A stretch of 9,100 bases of DNA from an uncultured Erythrobacteraceae bacterium. Its GTDB lineage: Bacteria > Pseudomonadota > Alphaproteobacteria > Sphingomonadales > Sphingomonadaceae. Shown here piece by piece: positions 1 through 7,793 of this stretch. Position 1 is the first letter of the stretch. The number at the start of each line of letters is the position of its first letter. The notes below the pieces were generated by a model, which saw only the letters and a program-made list of their open reading frames with translations, ran no database searches and was not told the origin of the DNA. The position numbers were made by a program, and so were the translations under genes. The stretch spans positions 1 through 9,100 of the forward strand of contig CATMNW010000076.1 in assembly GCA_950071875.1 (NCBI GenBank), given 5' to 3'.

Positions 1-1
1 C

Positions 2-454
2 AAGGCAGTGATTGCCGGGCTGATGAAATTTCCTGACCAGATTCTGCGTCACGAGGGGGCGCTTTCCGAACTGGCCCGGCGTGACCAAAATGTCGGCCCT
101 GCACTGGATTCACTGCTTGAAGCTGCCGAGACGCTTGATTTGTCCGTACAATCGACCATATCGCTTGACGAAGGCCTACCTGCCCCACCGGAAAAAACTC
201 CATTTGCCTTTCTTCAACAAGGCACCGACCCGGTTGATGCGCGCGAGGATCTGGCCGAAGCCGTGTCGCTGCTGGTCGAAAGACCGGCGCTTGAAGCCGC
301 GCTTGCCGCGGCAACAGCGCGTTTCGAACGCGACCCGGAAGGCTCCATCGCTGAACAGGCCCGATTGCGAGAGCGGTTGCTGGCACTGAACGAACGGTTG
401 AAGCGTTTCGGTCGTAGGAAGGCAGCCAAGGATGACGGCGAATCGGAATCATGA
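2..454 (+). CDS. dnaG: DNA primase DnaG, C-terminal part (5' end outside window)
   Basis: The reading frame is open from the left edge to a TGA and gives about 150 residues of the primase C-terminal region. Primase makes the RNA primers of the replication fork, and this region of the family binds the replicative helicase DnaB. The visible part opens with an AVIAGLMKFPDQILRHEGAL segment typical of alphaproteobacterial primases. It continues through helical, Ala/Leu/Glu-rich sequence and ends in a basic stretch (LKRFGRRKAAK) and an acidic tail. The zinc-binding and TOPRIM catalytic domains lie outside the window, so catalytic residues cannot be checked. The call is supported by the position directly before rpoD, the conserved dnaG-rpoD order of many bacteria. 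The apparent GTG start at base 8 is only an internal valine codon. Identification rests on C-terminal similarity plus neighbourhood. Confidence 0.85.
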   Translation, partial: KAVIAGLMKFPDQILRHEGALSELARRDQNVGPALDSLLEAAETLDLSVQSTISLDEGLPAPPEKTPFAFLQQGTDPVDAREDLAEAVSLLVERPALEAALAAATARFERDPEGSIAEQARLRERLLALNERLKRFGRRKAAKDDGESES

Positions 455-480
455 TCCGGACGGGACTGCAGCCCGTCGGA
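455..480 (+). other. Hairpin in the dnaG-rpoD gap
   Basis: Directly after the dnaG stop, TCCGGACGGG (455-464) pairs with CCCGTCGGA (472-480). The nine-pair GC-rich stem has one bulged G and a 7-base loop (ACTGCAG). No T-run follows, so it is not a standard intrinsic terminator. It could be an RNA processing site, an attenuator or a 3'-end stabiliser separating dnaG and rpoD expression. In E. coli the same junction carries transcript-processing signals, but that parallel is inference here. Confidence 0.5.
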
Positions 481-506
481 CTCACTAGACTGGACTGAAA
501 GACTTT

Positions 507-2525
<2,019 letters not shown>

Positions 2526-2529
2526 GACA

Positions 2530-2547
2530 GTTCCGGCCAACCGGAAC
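2530..2547 (+). other. Small hairpin just after rpoD
   Basis: GTTCCGG (2530-2536) and CCGGAAC (2541-2547) form a perfect 7-pair stem with a CCAA tetraloop, four bases past the rpoD TAA. No T-run follows, so it probably acts as a 3'-end stabiliser or assists the stronger hairpin at 2563-2599. Confidence 0.45.
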
Positions 2548-2562
2548 AGTCCCTCACAAGTC

Positions 2563-2604
2563 TTCGCCGATGCCCGGTTCAGCGCCGTGCATCGGCGAAC
2601 TTTT
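2563..2604 (+). terminator. Probable rho-independent terminator of rpoD
   Basis: TTCGCCGATGC (2563-2573) is perfectly complementary to GCATCGGCGAA (2589-2599), an 11-pair stem with a 15-base loop that can add three inner pairs (CGG 2575-2577 with CCG 2585-2587). It is followed by CTTTTGT. The four-T tail is short but the stem is long and stable. The position 38 bases after the rpoD stop and before an unrelated signalling gene fits a terminator. Confidence 0.6.
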
Positions 2605-2634
2605 GTGGGGAACCACCACGATATTGGATGATTG
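2605..2634 (+). promoter_or_regulatory. Possible EcfG-type promoter element before the kinase gene (weak)
   Basis: GGAAC at 2609-2613 matches the -35 box of the alphaproteobacterial general-stress sigma factor EcfG (known consensus GGAAC-N16/17-CGTT). At the right spacing there is only GATT (2630-2633), so the -10 is poor. GTGG-GGAA-CCAC at 2605-2616 also forms a short hairpin that could explain the same bases. If this promoter is real, the transcript would start downstream of the ATG at 2628, and translation would have to use the in-frame ATG at 2667. Confidence 0.2.
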
Positions 2635-4121
2635 CGTCAAGAGAACAGACGACCGGCCTGCATGGAATGGGACCGGCTTCGGGGGACAATCCCATTCTCG
2701 CACGCGTTCCAGAAATCGATTTCGAAGAGCTCCTTTCACGCTCGCCGAACCCCTATGTCCTGCTCGATACCAACCTGAGTATCGTCTGGATGAACGATGC
2801 CTATCTCAAGGTGACGATGCGGGAGCGCGGTGAAATCCTTCATCGCAACATGTTCGAGGCTTTTCCGAGCGAAGGCGAAAGCTATCACCAGCTCAAGGAA
2901 TCGTTCGACCGTGTAATCGAGACTGGCGAGACCGACGAGATCGCCCACATCCGGTACGACATCGCCAACCCCGATGGCAGTTTCGACACGCATTACTGGA
3001 GCGCTACGCATACGCCCCTCTCGGATGCGGACGGGAACGTCGCGTATATTCTGCAGCATACGGTCAACATCACCGAGCTCGAGGAGCTGCGGCGACTACG
3101 CGAAACCGCGGGCGTGGTAGAACGGGCACGCAATGTCGAGAAGCGGTACCGGAACGCAGCCGACGAACTGGTACGTGTGACGAACCTCATCGAACAGGCG
3201 CCGGGCTTCGTGGCGGTGCTGTCCGGGGAAGACCATCGTTTCCTGTTGGCGAATGCCGCCTATCGCACACTTGTCGGCGATCGCGACCTTATTGGCCGGA
3301 CAGTTTCAGAAGCGCTTCCTGAGGTGGAGGAACAAGGTTTCGTCGGCACGCTCGATCGGGTCCGTCAAACCGGGAAGGCCTATTTCGGAACCAGGGAACG
3401 GGTAGCCCTGGTCGATCCGGAAACAGGCAGTGAAAATGAATTCCATCTGGAGTTCATTTTCCAGCCAATCGCCGAAACGAATGGTGAAGTCACCGGCGTC
3501 TTCATCCAGGGTTACGATGTCACCGAAGAGGTCGAGGCTGAAGAACGCCAAACGCTGCTTATCAACGAACTCAACCACCGGGTCAAAAACACGCTCGGCA
3601 TCGTTCAGGGATTGGCGCAGCAATCGTTCGGAGGCTCAGGAGAAAAGAGGCTGGACGTGTTTGTTGCGCGTCTTGCTGCACTGGCCAGCGCACATAATCT
3701 CCTGACCGAATGCAGCTGGAAGACTGCCAATTTGGAATCCATCATTCGCCGGTCCTTGGCCGCCACGGCCGGTAGCGATTCGGATCGTTTTTCGTTCGAC
3801 GGGCCGGCATTCACACTGGAACCGCAGCAAGCAGTTGCATTGGCCATGATCGTCCATGAATTGGCTACCAACGCCCTCAAATACGGCGCGCTGTCTAACG
3901 GTAACGGACAAATCGCAATACGCTGGCATATGCAGGATGCCGAAGACGCTGAGCGCCTCGTCATCGAATGGCAGGAAAGCGGGGGACCACCGGTCTCCGA
4001 ACCCGAAAAGCGCGGCTTCGGATCCCGCCTTATTGCCCGCGGCTTCGGCAACCGGCACGACAGCGTCACCGTCGATTACGCGCCGCATGGATTATACTGT
4101 CGCCTGGAGACAACCGTATGA
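2628..4121 (+). CDS. Soluble PAS-PAS sensor histidine kinase, HWE family
   Basis: This 497-residue protein has no membrane segment or signal peptide, so it is a cytoplasmic sensor. Two PAS-like domains (about 35-148 and 187-300) are joined by a charged, probably coiled-coil helix (150-188). The kinase core follows: phosphoacceptor His317 in NELNHRVKNTLG; an N-box with His410, Glu411 and Asn415 (VHELATNALKYGALS); the G1 box with Trp448-x-Glu450 (IEWQESGGPPV); and GFGSRL at 463-468. The N-box His and the W-x-E are the defining features of HWE kinases, common in alphaproteobacteria. The PAS ligand is unknown, and neither PAS carries the LOV cysteine motif. It overlaps the response-regulator gene by ATGA, so the two are almost surely translationally coupled and partners. 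Neither the ATG at 2628 nor that at 2667 has a good ribosome binding site, so the first 13 residues are uncertain. Confidence 0.9.
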   Translation: MIASREQTTGLHGMGPASGDNPILARVPEIDFEELLSRSPNPYVLLDTNLSIVWMNDAYLKVTMRERGEILHRNMFEAFPSEGESYHQLKESFDRVIETGETDEIAHIRYDIANPDGSFDTHYWSATHTPLSDADGNVAYILQHTVNITELEELRRLRETAGVVERARNVEKRYRNAADELVRVTNLIEQAPGFVAVLSGEDHRFLLANAAYRTLVGDRDLIGRTVSEALPEVEEQGFVGTLDRVRQTGKAYFGTRERVALVDPETGSENEFHLEFIFQPIAETNGEVTGVFIQGYDVTEEVEAEERQTLLINELNHRVKNTLGIVQGLAQQSFGGSGEKRLDVFVARLAALASAHNLLTECSWKTANLESIIRRSLAATAGSDSDRFSFDGPAFTLEPQQAVALAMIVHELATNALKYGALSNGNGQIAIRWHMQDAEDAERLVIEWQESGGPPVSEPEKRGFGSRLIARGFGNRHDSVTVDYAPHGLYCRLETTV

Positions 4122-4468
4122 ATTTCGCCAACCGGCATGTCCTGATTGTCGAGGATGAGCCGATCATCGCCTTTGGCCTCGAAGATTTGCTGGTTGGCGA
4201 AGGGGCTAACGTATCGCTTGCCACCGCTCTCGGCGAAGCCGAGGACATGCTGGACGAGATCGATCCCGATTGGGCAATCCTTGATGTGAACCTGCGCGGT
4301 AGCAAGAGTTACAGCCTGGCCGCTTCGCTGGTGGAAAAGGGCGTCGGCTTCATATTCGCGACAGGTTATGGCGATGCCGAACATCCGCCCGAATTCCGCG
4401 CAGTTCCTACGATAACCAAGCCCTATTCCCTGGATCATATTCGCCAAGCTTTGTCGCAGTTGCCCTGA
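4118..4468 (+). CDS. Single-domain response regulator, FAT GUY type
   Basis: This is a 116-residue receiver domain with no output domain. It shows the acidic pair Glu12-Asp13 (IVEDEP), phosphoacceptor Asp56 (ILDVNLRG), Thr82 within FIFATGYGD, and Lys101 in TKPYS. The FATGYG motif at beta-4/alpha-4 marks the FAT GUY group of alphaproteobacterial receivers. Described members work with HWE or HisKA2 kinases in phosphorelays that reach the general stress regulator PhyR. Here the residue two before FAT is Phe preceded by Gly76-Val77-Gly78, where the family usually has Pro. The ATG lies in an ATGA overlap with the kinase stop, and GGAG at 4106-4109 is well placed, so the longer frame extending upstream inside the kinase gene is not the real start. 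It probably relays or drains phosphate from the adjacent kinase; the target is not in the window. Confidence 0.9.
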   Translation: MNFANRHVLIVEDEPIIAFGLEDLLVGEGANVSLATALGEAEDMLDEIDPDWAILDVNLRGSKSYSLAASLVEKGVGFIFATGYGDAEHPPEFRAVPTITKPYSLDHIRQALSQLP

Positions 4469-4469
4469 A

Positions 4470-4491
4470 ATCCCCAGTTTGTGCCGGGGAT
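4470..4491 (+). terminator. Weak hairpin between the response regulator and rpiB
   Basis: ATCCCC (4470-4475) pairs with GGGGAT (4486-4491) across a 10-base loop, two bases after the response-regulator stop. No T-run follows. It may mark the end of the two-gene signalling transcript, but termination is uncertain and read-through into rpiB is possible. I found no convincing promoter in the 73-base gap. Confidence 0.3.
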
Positions 4492-4541
4492 GATGCCGTA
4501 AACCGGTGGATTGCAGGGCCGTAAATCCCTATGTGGCTGCC

Positions 4542-4997
4542 ATGCGTATCGCCATTGCCTCCGACCATGCTGCAATCGACCTCAAGGCCGAGTTGCGCGA
4601 CTGGTTGATAGATCAGGGCCACGAGGTCGCCGACCTTGGCCCCCAAACTGCCGACAGCGTGGATTATCCCGACTTCGGCTACAAACTCGCTGGCGTGATT
4701 GCCGACGGCACTGCCGAGCGCGGTATTGCGCTTTGCGGTTCGGGTATCGGCATTTCGATGAGCGTAAACCGTAATCCGGGCGTACGCTGCGCCTTGGTAT
4801 CCGAACCGCTTTCGGCCTCTCTTTCGCGCGAGCACAACAACGCCAACTGCATCGCCATGGGTGCGCGCCTTATCGGCAGCGACATGGCAAAGGCATGCGT
4901 CACCGCCTTTCTCGATACCGAATTCGCTGATGACCTTCCTGATGGGACGGGGCGCCACCGCCGCCGCGTCGACAAGCTTTCGAACCCGGAGATCTGA
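4542..4997 (+). CDS. rpiB: Ribose-5-phosphate isomerase B
   Basis: RpiB interconverts ribose 5-phosphate and ribulose 5-phosphate in the non-oxidative pentose-phosphate pathway. The protein has 151 residues, the usual family length. It begins MRIAIASDHA with the Asp8-His9 pair, has the catalytic cysteine Cys65 in CGSGIGIS (phosphate-binding Gly-rich loop), His98-Asn99 in SREHNNANCIAMG, and basic residues around 138-142 (RHRRR) at the expected C-terminal site. The ATG at 4542 was chosen because the family starts at this residue; in-frame GTG codons at 4506 and 4533 would add non-conserved residues. No start has a strong ribosome binding site. The stop lies one base before the glyA start, so the two are cotranscribed. 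The related LacA/LacB galactose-6-phosphate isomerase subunits are unlikely given the context. Confidence 0.95.
   Translation: MRIAIASDHAAIDLKAELRDWLIDQGHEVADLGPQTADSVDYPDFGYKLAGVIADGTAERGIALCGSGIGISMSVNRNPGVRCALVSEPLSASLSREHNNANCIAMGARLIGSDMAKACVTAFLDTEFADDLPDGTGRHRRRVDKLSNPEI
4988..4991 (+). promoter_or_regulatory. Ribosome binding site that fixes the glyA TTG start
   Basis: GGAG lies seven bases before TTG at 4999, inside the last codons of rpiB. No ATG or GTG near the family's N-terminus has comparable support, so this site decides the glyA start. Confidence 0.7.
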
Positions 4998-4998
4998 T

Positions 4999-6312
4999 TT
5001 GGCCACCCAGCCTGCCCATACCGACCGCGATCCGACAGCCCGCTTCTGGCACGATACCCTGGCTGAAGCCGATCCGGATATCCACGCTGCAATCCGCAAC
5101 GAACTCGCGCGTCAGCAAGACAAGATCGAACTGATCGCGAGCGAGAATATCGCTTCGAACGCAGTGCTCGAAGCTACCGGCAGCGTATTCACGAACAAAT
5201 ATGCCGAAGGCTATCCGGGCAAGCGCTATTACGGTGGCTGTGACTATGCCGATGTGGTCGAAACGCTGGCTATAGATCGCGCCAAACAGTTGTTCGGATG
5301 CAATTTTGCAAATGTGCAGCCCAACTCCGGCAGCCAGATGAACCAGGCGGTCTTTCTCGCGCTGTTGCAGCCGGGCGATACCTTCATGGGCCTCGACCTG
5401 AATTCGGGTGGGCACCTCACCCATGGTTCGCCGGTTAACATGAGCGGCAAGTGGTTCAATCCGGTCAGCTACGGCGTTCGCAAGGACGATGAACTGATCG
5501 ACATGGACGAGGTGATGGCCATCGCCAAGGCCAACAAGCCCAAGCTGATCATCGCCGGTGGCACCGCCTATTCGCGGGTCTGGGACTGGGCCGCGTTCCG
5601 CAAGGTTGCGGACGAAGTCGGCGCTTACCTGATGGTCGATATGAGCCATATTTCCGGCCTCGTCGCAGGGGGCGCGCATCCCTCGCCCTTCCCGCACGCC
5701 CATGTTGTCACGACCACGACCCACAAATCGCTTCGCGGACCGCGCTCGGGCGTGATCCTTTGGGATGACGAGGAGCTCAGCAAGCCGATCAACATGGCGG
5801 TGTTCCCGGGCATGCAGGGTGGCCCCTTGATGCATGTCGTTGCCGCAAAGGCCGTGGCCTTCGGCGAGGCGCTGCGACCCGACTTCAAGGACTACGCCCA
5901 CCGCATCGTGGAAAACGCGCGCGCACTGGCCGAAGGCATCGAGGCTAACGGTCTGCGTGTCGTATCCGGCGGGACCGACAATCATTCCATGCTGGTCGAT
6001 CTCACCGCGAAGGACGTTACCGGGAAGGCCGCGGAAGCCGGGCTCGATCGCGCATGGCTGACCTGTAACAAGAACGGCATTCCATACGACACGCGCAGCC
6101 CTTTCGTGACCAGCGGCGTTCGGCTCGGCACACCTGCTGGCACCACGCGCGGCTTCGGACCCGATGAATTCCGCACGATCGGTGCGCTGATCTGCGAAGT
6201 GGTTGACGGCATGTCGCGCAATGGACCCGACGGCGACGGGCAGCTTGAAGAAAAGGTCCGCAGACGGGTTGCCGAACTGTGCGCCGCTTTTCCCGTGTAT
6301 CCGGGTCGTTGA
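4999..6312 (+). CDS. glyA: Serine hydroxymethyltransferase
   Basis: GlyA is a PLP enzyme converting serine and tetrahydrofolate to glycine and 5,10-methylene-tetrahydrofolate, the main one-carbon source for purines, thymidylate and methionine. From the TTG at 4999 it has 437 residues, close to the family norm. Visible signatures: IELIASENIAS (43-53), NKYAEGYPGKRYYGG (66-80) for substrate binding, QPNSGSQMN (107-115), VDMSHISGLVAGG (213-225), the PLP-binding Lys243 in TTTTHKSLRGPRSG, FPGMQGGP (269-276), and GVRLGTPAGTTRGFG (373-387). The frame stays open upstream inside rpiB, but that sequence does not resemble GlyA. TTG with GGAG seven bases before it gives a proper N-terminus. It lies between rpiB and a small membrane-protein gene in a compact operon. 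I see no riboswitch before it, since rpiB abuts it. Confidence 0.97.
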   Translation: MATQPAHTDRDPTARFWHDTLAEADPDIHAAIRNELARQQDKIELIASENIASNAVLEATGSVFTNKYAEGYPGKRYYGGCDYADVVETLAIDRAKQLFGCNFANVQPNSGSQMNQAVFLALLQPGDTFMGLDLNSGGHLTHGSPVNMSGKWFNPVSYGVRKDDELIDMDEVMAIAKANKPKLIIAGGTAYSRVWDWAAFRKVADEVGAYLMVDMSHISGLVAGGAHPSPFPHAHVVTTTTHKSLRGPRSGVILWDDEELSKPINMAVFPGMQGGPLMHVVAAKAVAFGEALRPDFKDYAHRIVENARALAEGIEANGLRVVSGGTDNHSMLVDLTAKDVTGKAAEAGLDRAWLTCNKNGIPYDTRSPFVTSGVRLGTPAGTTRGFGPDEFRTIGALICEVVDGMSRNGPDGDGQLEEKVRRRVAELCAAFPVYPGR

Positions 6313-6323
6313 GGAGACCACCG

Positions 6324-6548
6324 ATGGTAGACAAGGATCCGCAGCATCAGGATCACGATCTCGTTTCCGACGCCGGGGACGAGATCAAGAGCATGGCGAA
6401 GGAAGGGCTCGCCCATCCGTCGACCAAACCTGTCCTGACAGGCGCAGCCATTGGCGCCGTTGCCGGCGGTATCCTCCCCGTCGTGACGTGGCCACTCGGC
6501 CTGATCGCCGGGGCCGGTTATATGCTCTACAAACGCGTCCGACCGTAA
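6324..6548 (+). CDS. Small membrane-anchored hypothetical protein between glyA and nrdR
   Basis: This 74-residue protein is of unknown function. The first 36 residues are hydrophilic and mostly acidic (HQDHDLVSDAGDE), and a hydrophobic stretch covers about 37-69. It is rich in small residues with glycine-zipper-like spacing (TGAAIGAVAGGILP, then GLIAGAGYML), split by PVVTW, so it could be one long or two short membrane segments. It ends in basic YKRVRP. The ATG at 6324 is well supported: GAGGAG (6311-6316) lies seven bases upstream and overlaps the glyA stop. Its own stop abuts the nrdR ATG with no gap, so it is a true operon member and may couple nrdR translation. Reading as a real gene is solid; membrane insertion is inferred from composition. 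I recognise no named family. Confidence 0.85.
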   Translation: MVDKDPQHQDHDLVSDAGDEIKSMAKEGLAHPSTKPVLTGAAIGAVAGGILPVVTWPLGLIAGAGYMLYKRVRP

Positions 6549-7019
6549 ATGCGCTGCCCGTTCTGTGCCAATGACGACACCCAGGTAAAGGACAGTCGTC
6601 CGACCGAGGATTCTACCTCGATCCGTCGCCGCCGACAGTGTTCGAGCTGTGGTGCACGCTTTACGACATTCGAGCGGGTCCAGCTTCGCGAAATCACCGT
6701 GGTGAAGAGCGGTGACCGGCGCCAGCCTTTCGATCGCAGCAAGCTGGAACAATCGATCTCGCTCGCGTGTCGCAAGCGCGATGTGCCTCAGGAACGTATC
6801 GACCAACTGGTTTCCGGTATCCAGCGGCAGGTAGAAACAGCGGGCGAAGCCGAAGTCCCTTCCCAGCGGATTGGCGAGATGGTCATGATCGGCCTGAAAG
6901 GGATCGACAGCGTTGCCTATATCCGGTTCGCTTCGGTCTACCGGGACTTCAGCGAGGCGCGCGATTTCGAAGAGTTTGCCAGTACCGTCCAGGAAGCGGC
7001 AGCCCATGAGCGGGATTGA
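6549..7019 (+). CDS. nrdR: Transcriptional repressor NrdR
   Basis: NrdR is a Zn- and ATP/dATP-binding repressor of ribonucleotide reductase genes. The protein has 156 residues, typical of the family. The N-terminal zinc ribbon uses Cys3, Cys6, Cys31 and Cys34 (MRCPFC ... CSSCGARF), with the Arg-rich DNA-contacting stretch SIRRRRQ at 24-30. The ATP-cone domain spans about 49-139, with VVKSGDRRQPFDRSKL and the AYIRFASVYRDF segment near its end. The ATG follows the previous stop directly and has no clear ribosome binding site, so translation is probably coupled to the 74-residue gene upstream. The glyA-nrdR neighbourhood is common in alphaproteobacteria. No reductase genes are in the window, so its targets are elsewhere. 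Confidence 0.97.
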   Translation: MRCPFCANDDTQVKDSRPTEDSTSIRRRRQCSSCGARFTTFERVQLREITVVKSGDRRQPFDRSKLEQSISLACRKRDVPQERIDQLVSGIQRQVETAGEAEVPSQRIGEMVMIGLKGIDSVAYIRFASVYRDFSEARDFEEFASTVQEAAAHERD

Positions 7020-7734
7020 CCAGCGCAAACCGGTAATCGTCCTCGTCCGGCCCCAGCTGGGAGAGAATATCGGCAAGGCTGCGCGAGCGATGCTCAACTT
7101 CGGTCTTGTCGAAATGCGGCTCGTCGAACCGCGGGACGGTTGGCCCAATCCGTCTGCGGGTCCGGCGGCATCCGGCGCGGATACCGTTCTGGAACAGGCT
7201 CGGGTCTTTTCGACAACGGCCGAAGCCGTGGCCGATTGCGCGCATGTCTATGCAACGACCGTGCGCAAGCGCGGTGTGACCAAGCCGGTCGTTACTCCGG
7301 AAGAAGCAACCCGCGAAATCGCAGGAGCACAGGGGCGCAGCGCAATCTTGTTCGGTCCCGAACGTTCGGGCCTCGAAACGGAGGATGTTGCACTGGCGCG
7401 CGCCATTCTGACTGTTCCGATCAATCCAGAGTTTGGTTCACTCAATCTGGCTCAGGCGGTCATCCTTTGTGCCTATGAGTGGTCGAAGAACGAAACGCTG
7501 GTTCAACCGACGCAGGAGGCCCTGCTCCCGCCTGCCCCGCAGGAAGACCTTGATGGATTGATTGGCCATCTCGAGTCGATGCTCGAGCCGAAGGGATATT
7601 TCAGACCCGAAGCGCGCTCCGAAGCTACGCGCCGGACCTTGCGTGGAGTATTGACCAAGCCAGGCTGGAATCACCTCGAAATCCGGACCCTACGTGGAGT
7701 ATTGTCGTCGCTTGGCAGGGGCAGGCGAGAATGA
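7006..7734 (+). CDS. trmJ: SPOUT RNA 2'-O-methyltransferase, TrmJ-like
   Basis: This is a SpoU/TrmH-class SPOUT methyltransferase of 242 residues. The best match is TrmJ, which methylates the ribose of tRNA position 32 using S-adenosylmethionine. Motif 1 is ENIGKAARAMLNFGL (20-34) with the conserved Asn21 and Arg27. Motif 2 is ILFGPERSGL (114-123) and motif 3 is PINPEFGSLNLAQAVILCAYEW (138-159); motifs 2 and 3 form the knotted cofactor site. The C-terminal helical tail ends RTLRGVLSSLGRG, as in TrmJ relatives. The ATG at 7006 overlaps the nrdR end by 14 bases and has AGGAAG at 6991-6996. The upstream frame extension has no family similarity. The family is sure; the exact target, TrmJ versus another TrmH-like activity, is inferred. 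Confidence 0.88.
   Translation: MSGIDQRKPVIVLVRPQLGENIGKAARAMLNFGLVEMRLVEPRDGWPNPSAGPAASGADTVLEQARVFSTTAEAVADCAHVYATTVRKRGVTKPVVTPEEATREIAGAQGRSAILFGPERSGLETEDVALARAILTVPINPEFGSLNLAQAVILCAYEWSKNETLVQPTQEALLPPAPQEDLDGLIGHLESMLEPKGYFRPEARSEATRRTLRGVLTKPGWNHLEIRTLRGVLSSLGRGRRE
7633..7704 (+). repeat. Imperfect 21-base direct repeat at the 3' end of trmJ
   Basis: The 21 bases at 7633-7653 recur at 7684-7704 with two mismatches, sharing CGTGGAGTATTG exactly. The spacing is 51 bases, so both copies are in frame and encode (R)TLRGVL at residues 210-216 and 227-233. It could be a small internal duplication, gene conversion, or convergent helix sequence with the same codons. Confidence 0.6.
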
Positions 7735-7736
7735 AA

Positions 7737-7774
7737 TAGCAATGGATTGCTAATTCTTCGCAATAGTGTATTTT
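7737..7774 (+). promoter_or_regulatory. Dyad and possible promoter for the first secreted-protein gene
   Basis: TAGCAAT (7737-7743), GG, ATTGCTA (7746-7752) is a perfect 7-base inverted repeat. Its right arm contains TTGCTA (7747-7752), a four-of-six match to a -35 box, followed after 16 bases by TATTTT (7769-7774), a four-of-six match to a -10 box. The stretch is clearly AT-richer than the surrounding genes. The dyad could be an operator overlapping the -35, or a weak hairpin ending the upstream operon (6-pair stem, TGGA loop, no good T-run). Confidence 0.4.
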
Positions 7775-7793
7775 AAAGCGGAGGAGAAAACTT

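Noticed and set aside
2628..3080. A blue-light LOV domain in the kinase, as seen in some Erythrobacter HWE kinases
   Set aside because: Neither PAS domain has the cysteine-containing GXNCRFLQ-type motif needed for flavin photochemistry.
4469..4541. A riboswitch or stronger promoter before rpiB/glyA
   Set aside because: The 73-base gap has only a 6-pair hairpin and no aptamer-like conserved core or well-spaced -35/-10.
4506..4541. Earlier GTG starts for rpiB at 4506 and 4533
   Set aside because: They add residues absent from the family and lack a clear ribosome binding site; the ATG at 4542 gives the standard N-terminus.
4900..6321. A 473-codon open frame on the minus strand opposite glyA
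   Set aside because: It is the antisense shadow of a strongly recognised glyA. Long antisense frames are expected from GC-rich codon use, and its translation resembles no family.
5982..7148. A 388-codon minus-strand frame across glyA, the small membrane protein and nrdR
   Set aside because: It spans several real plus-strand genes with good ribosome binding sites and shows no domain signature.
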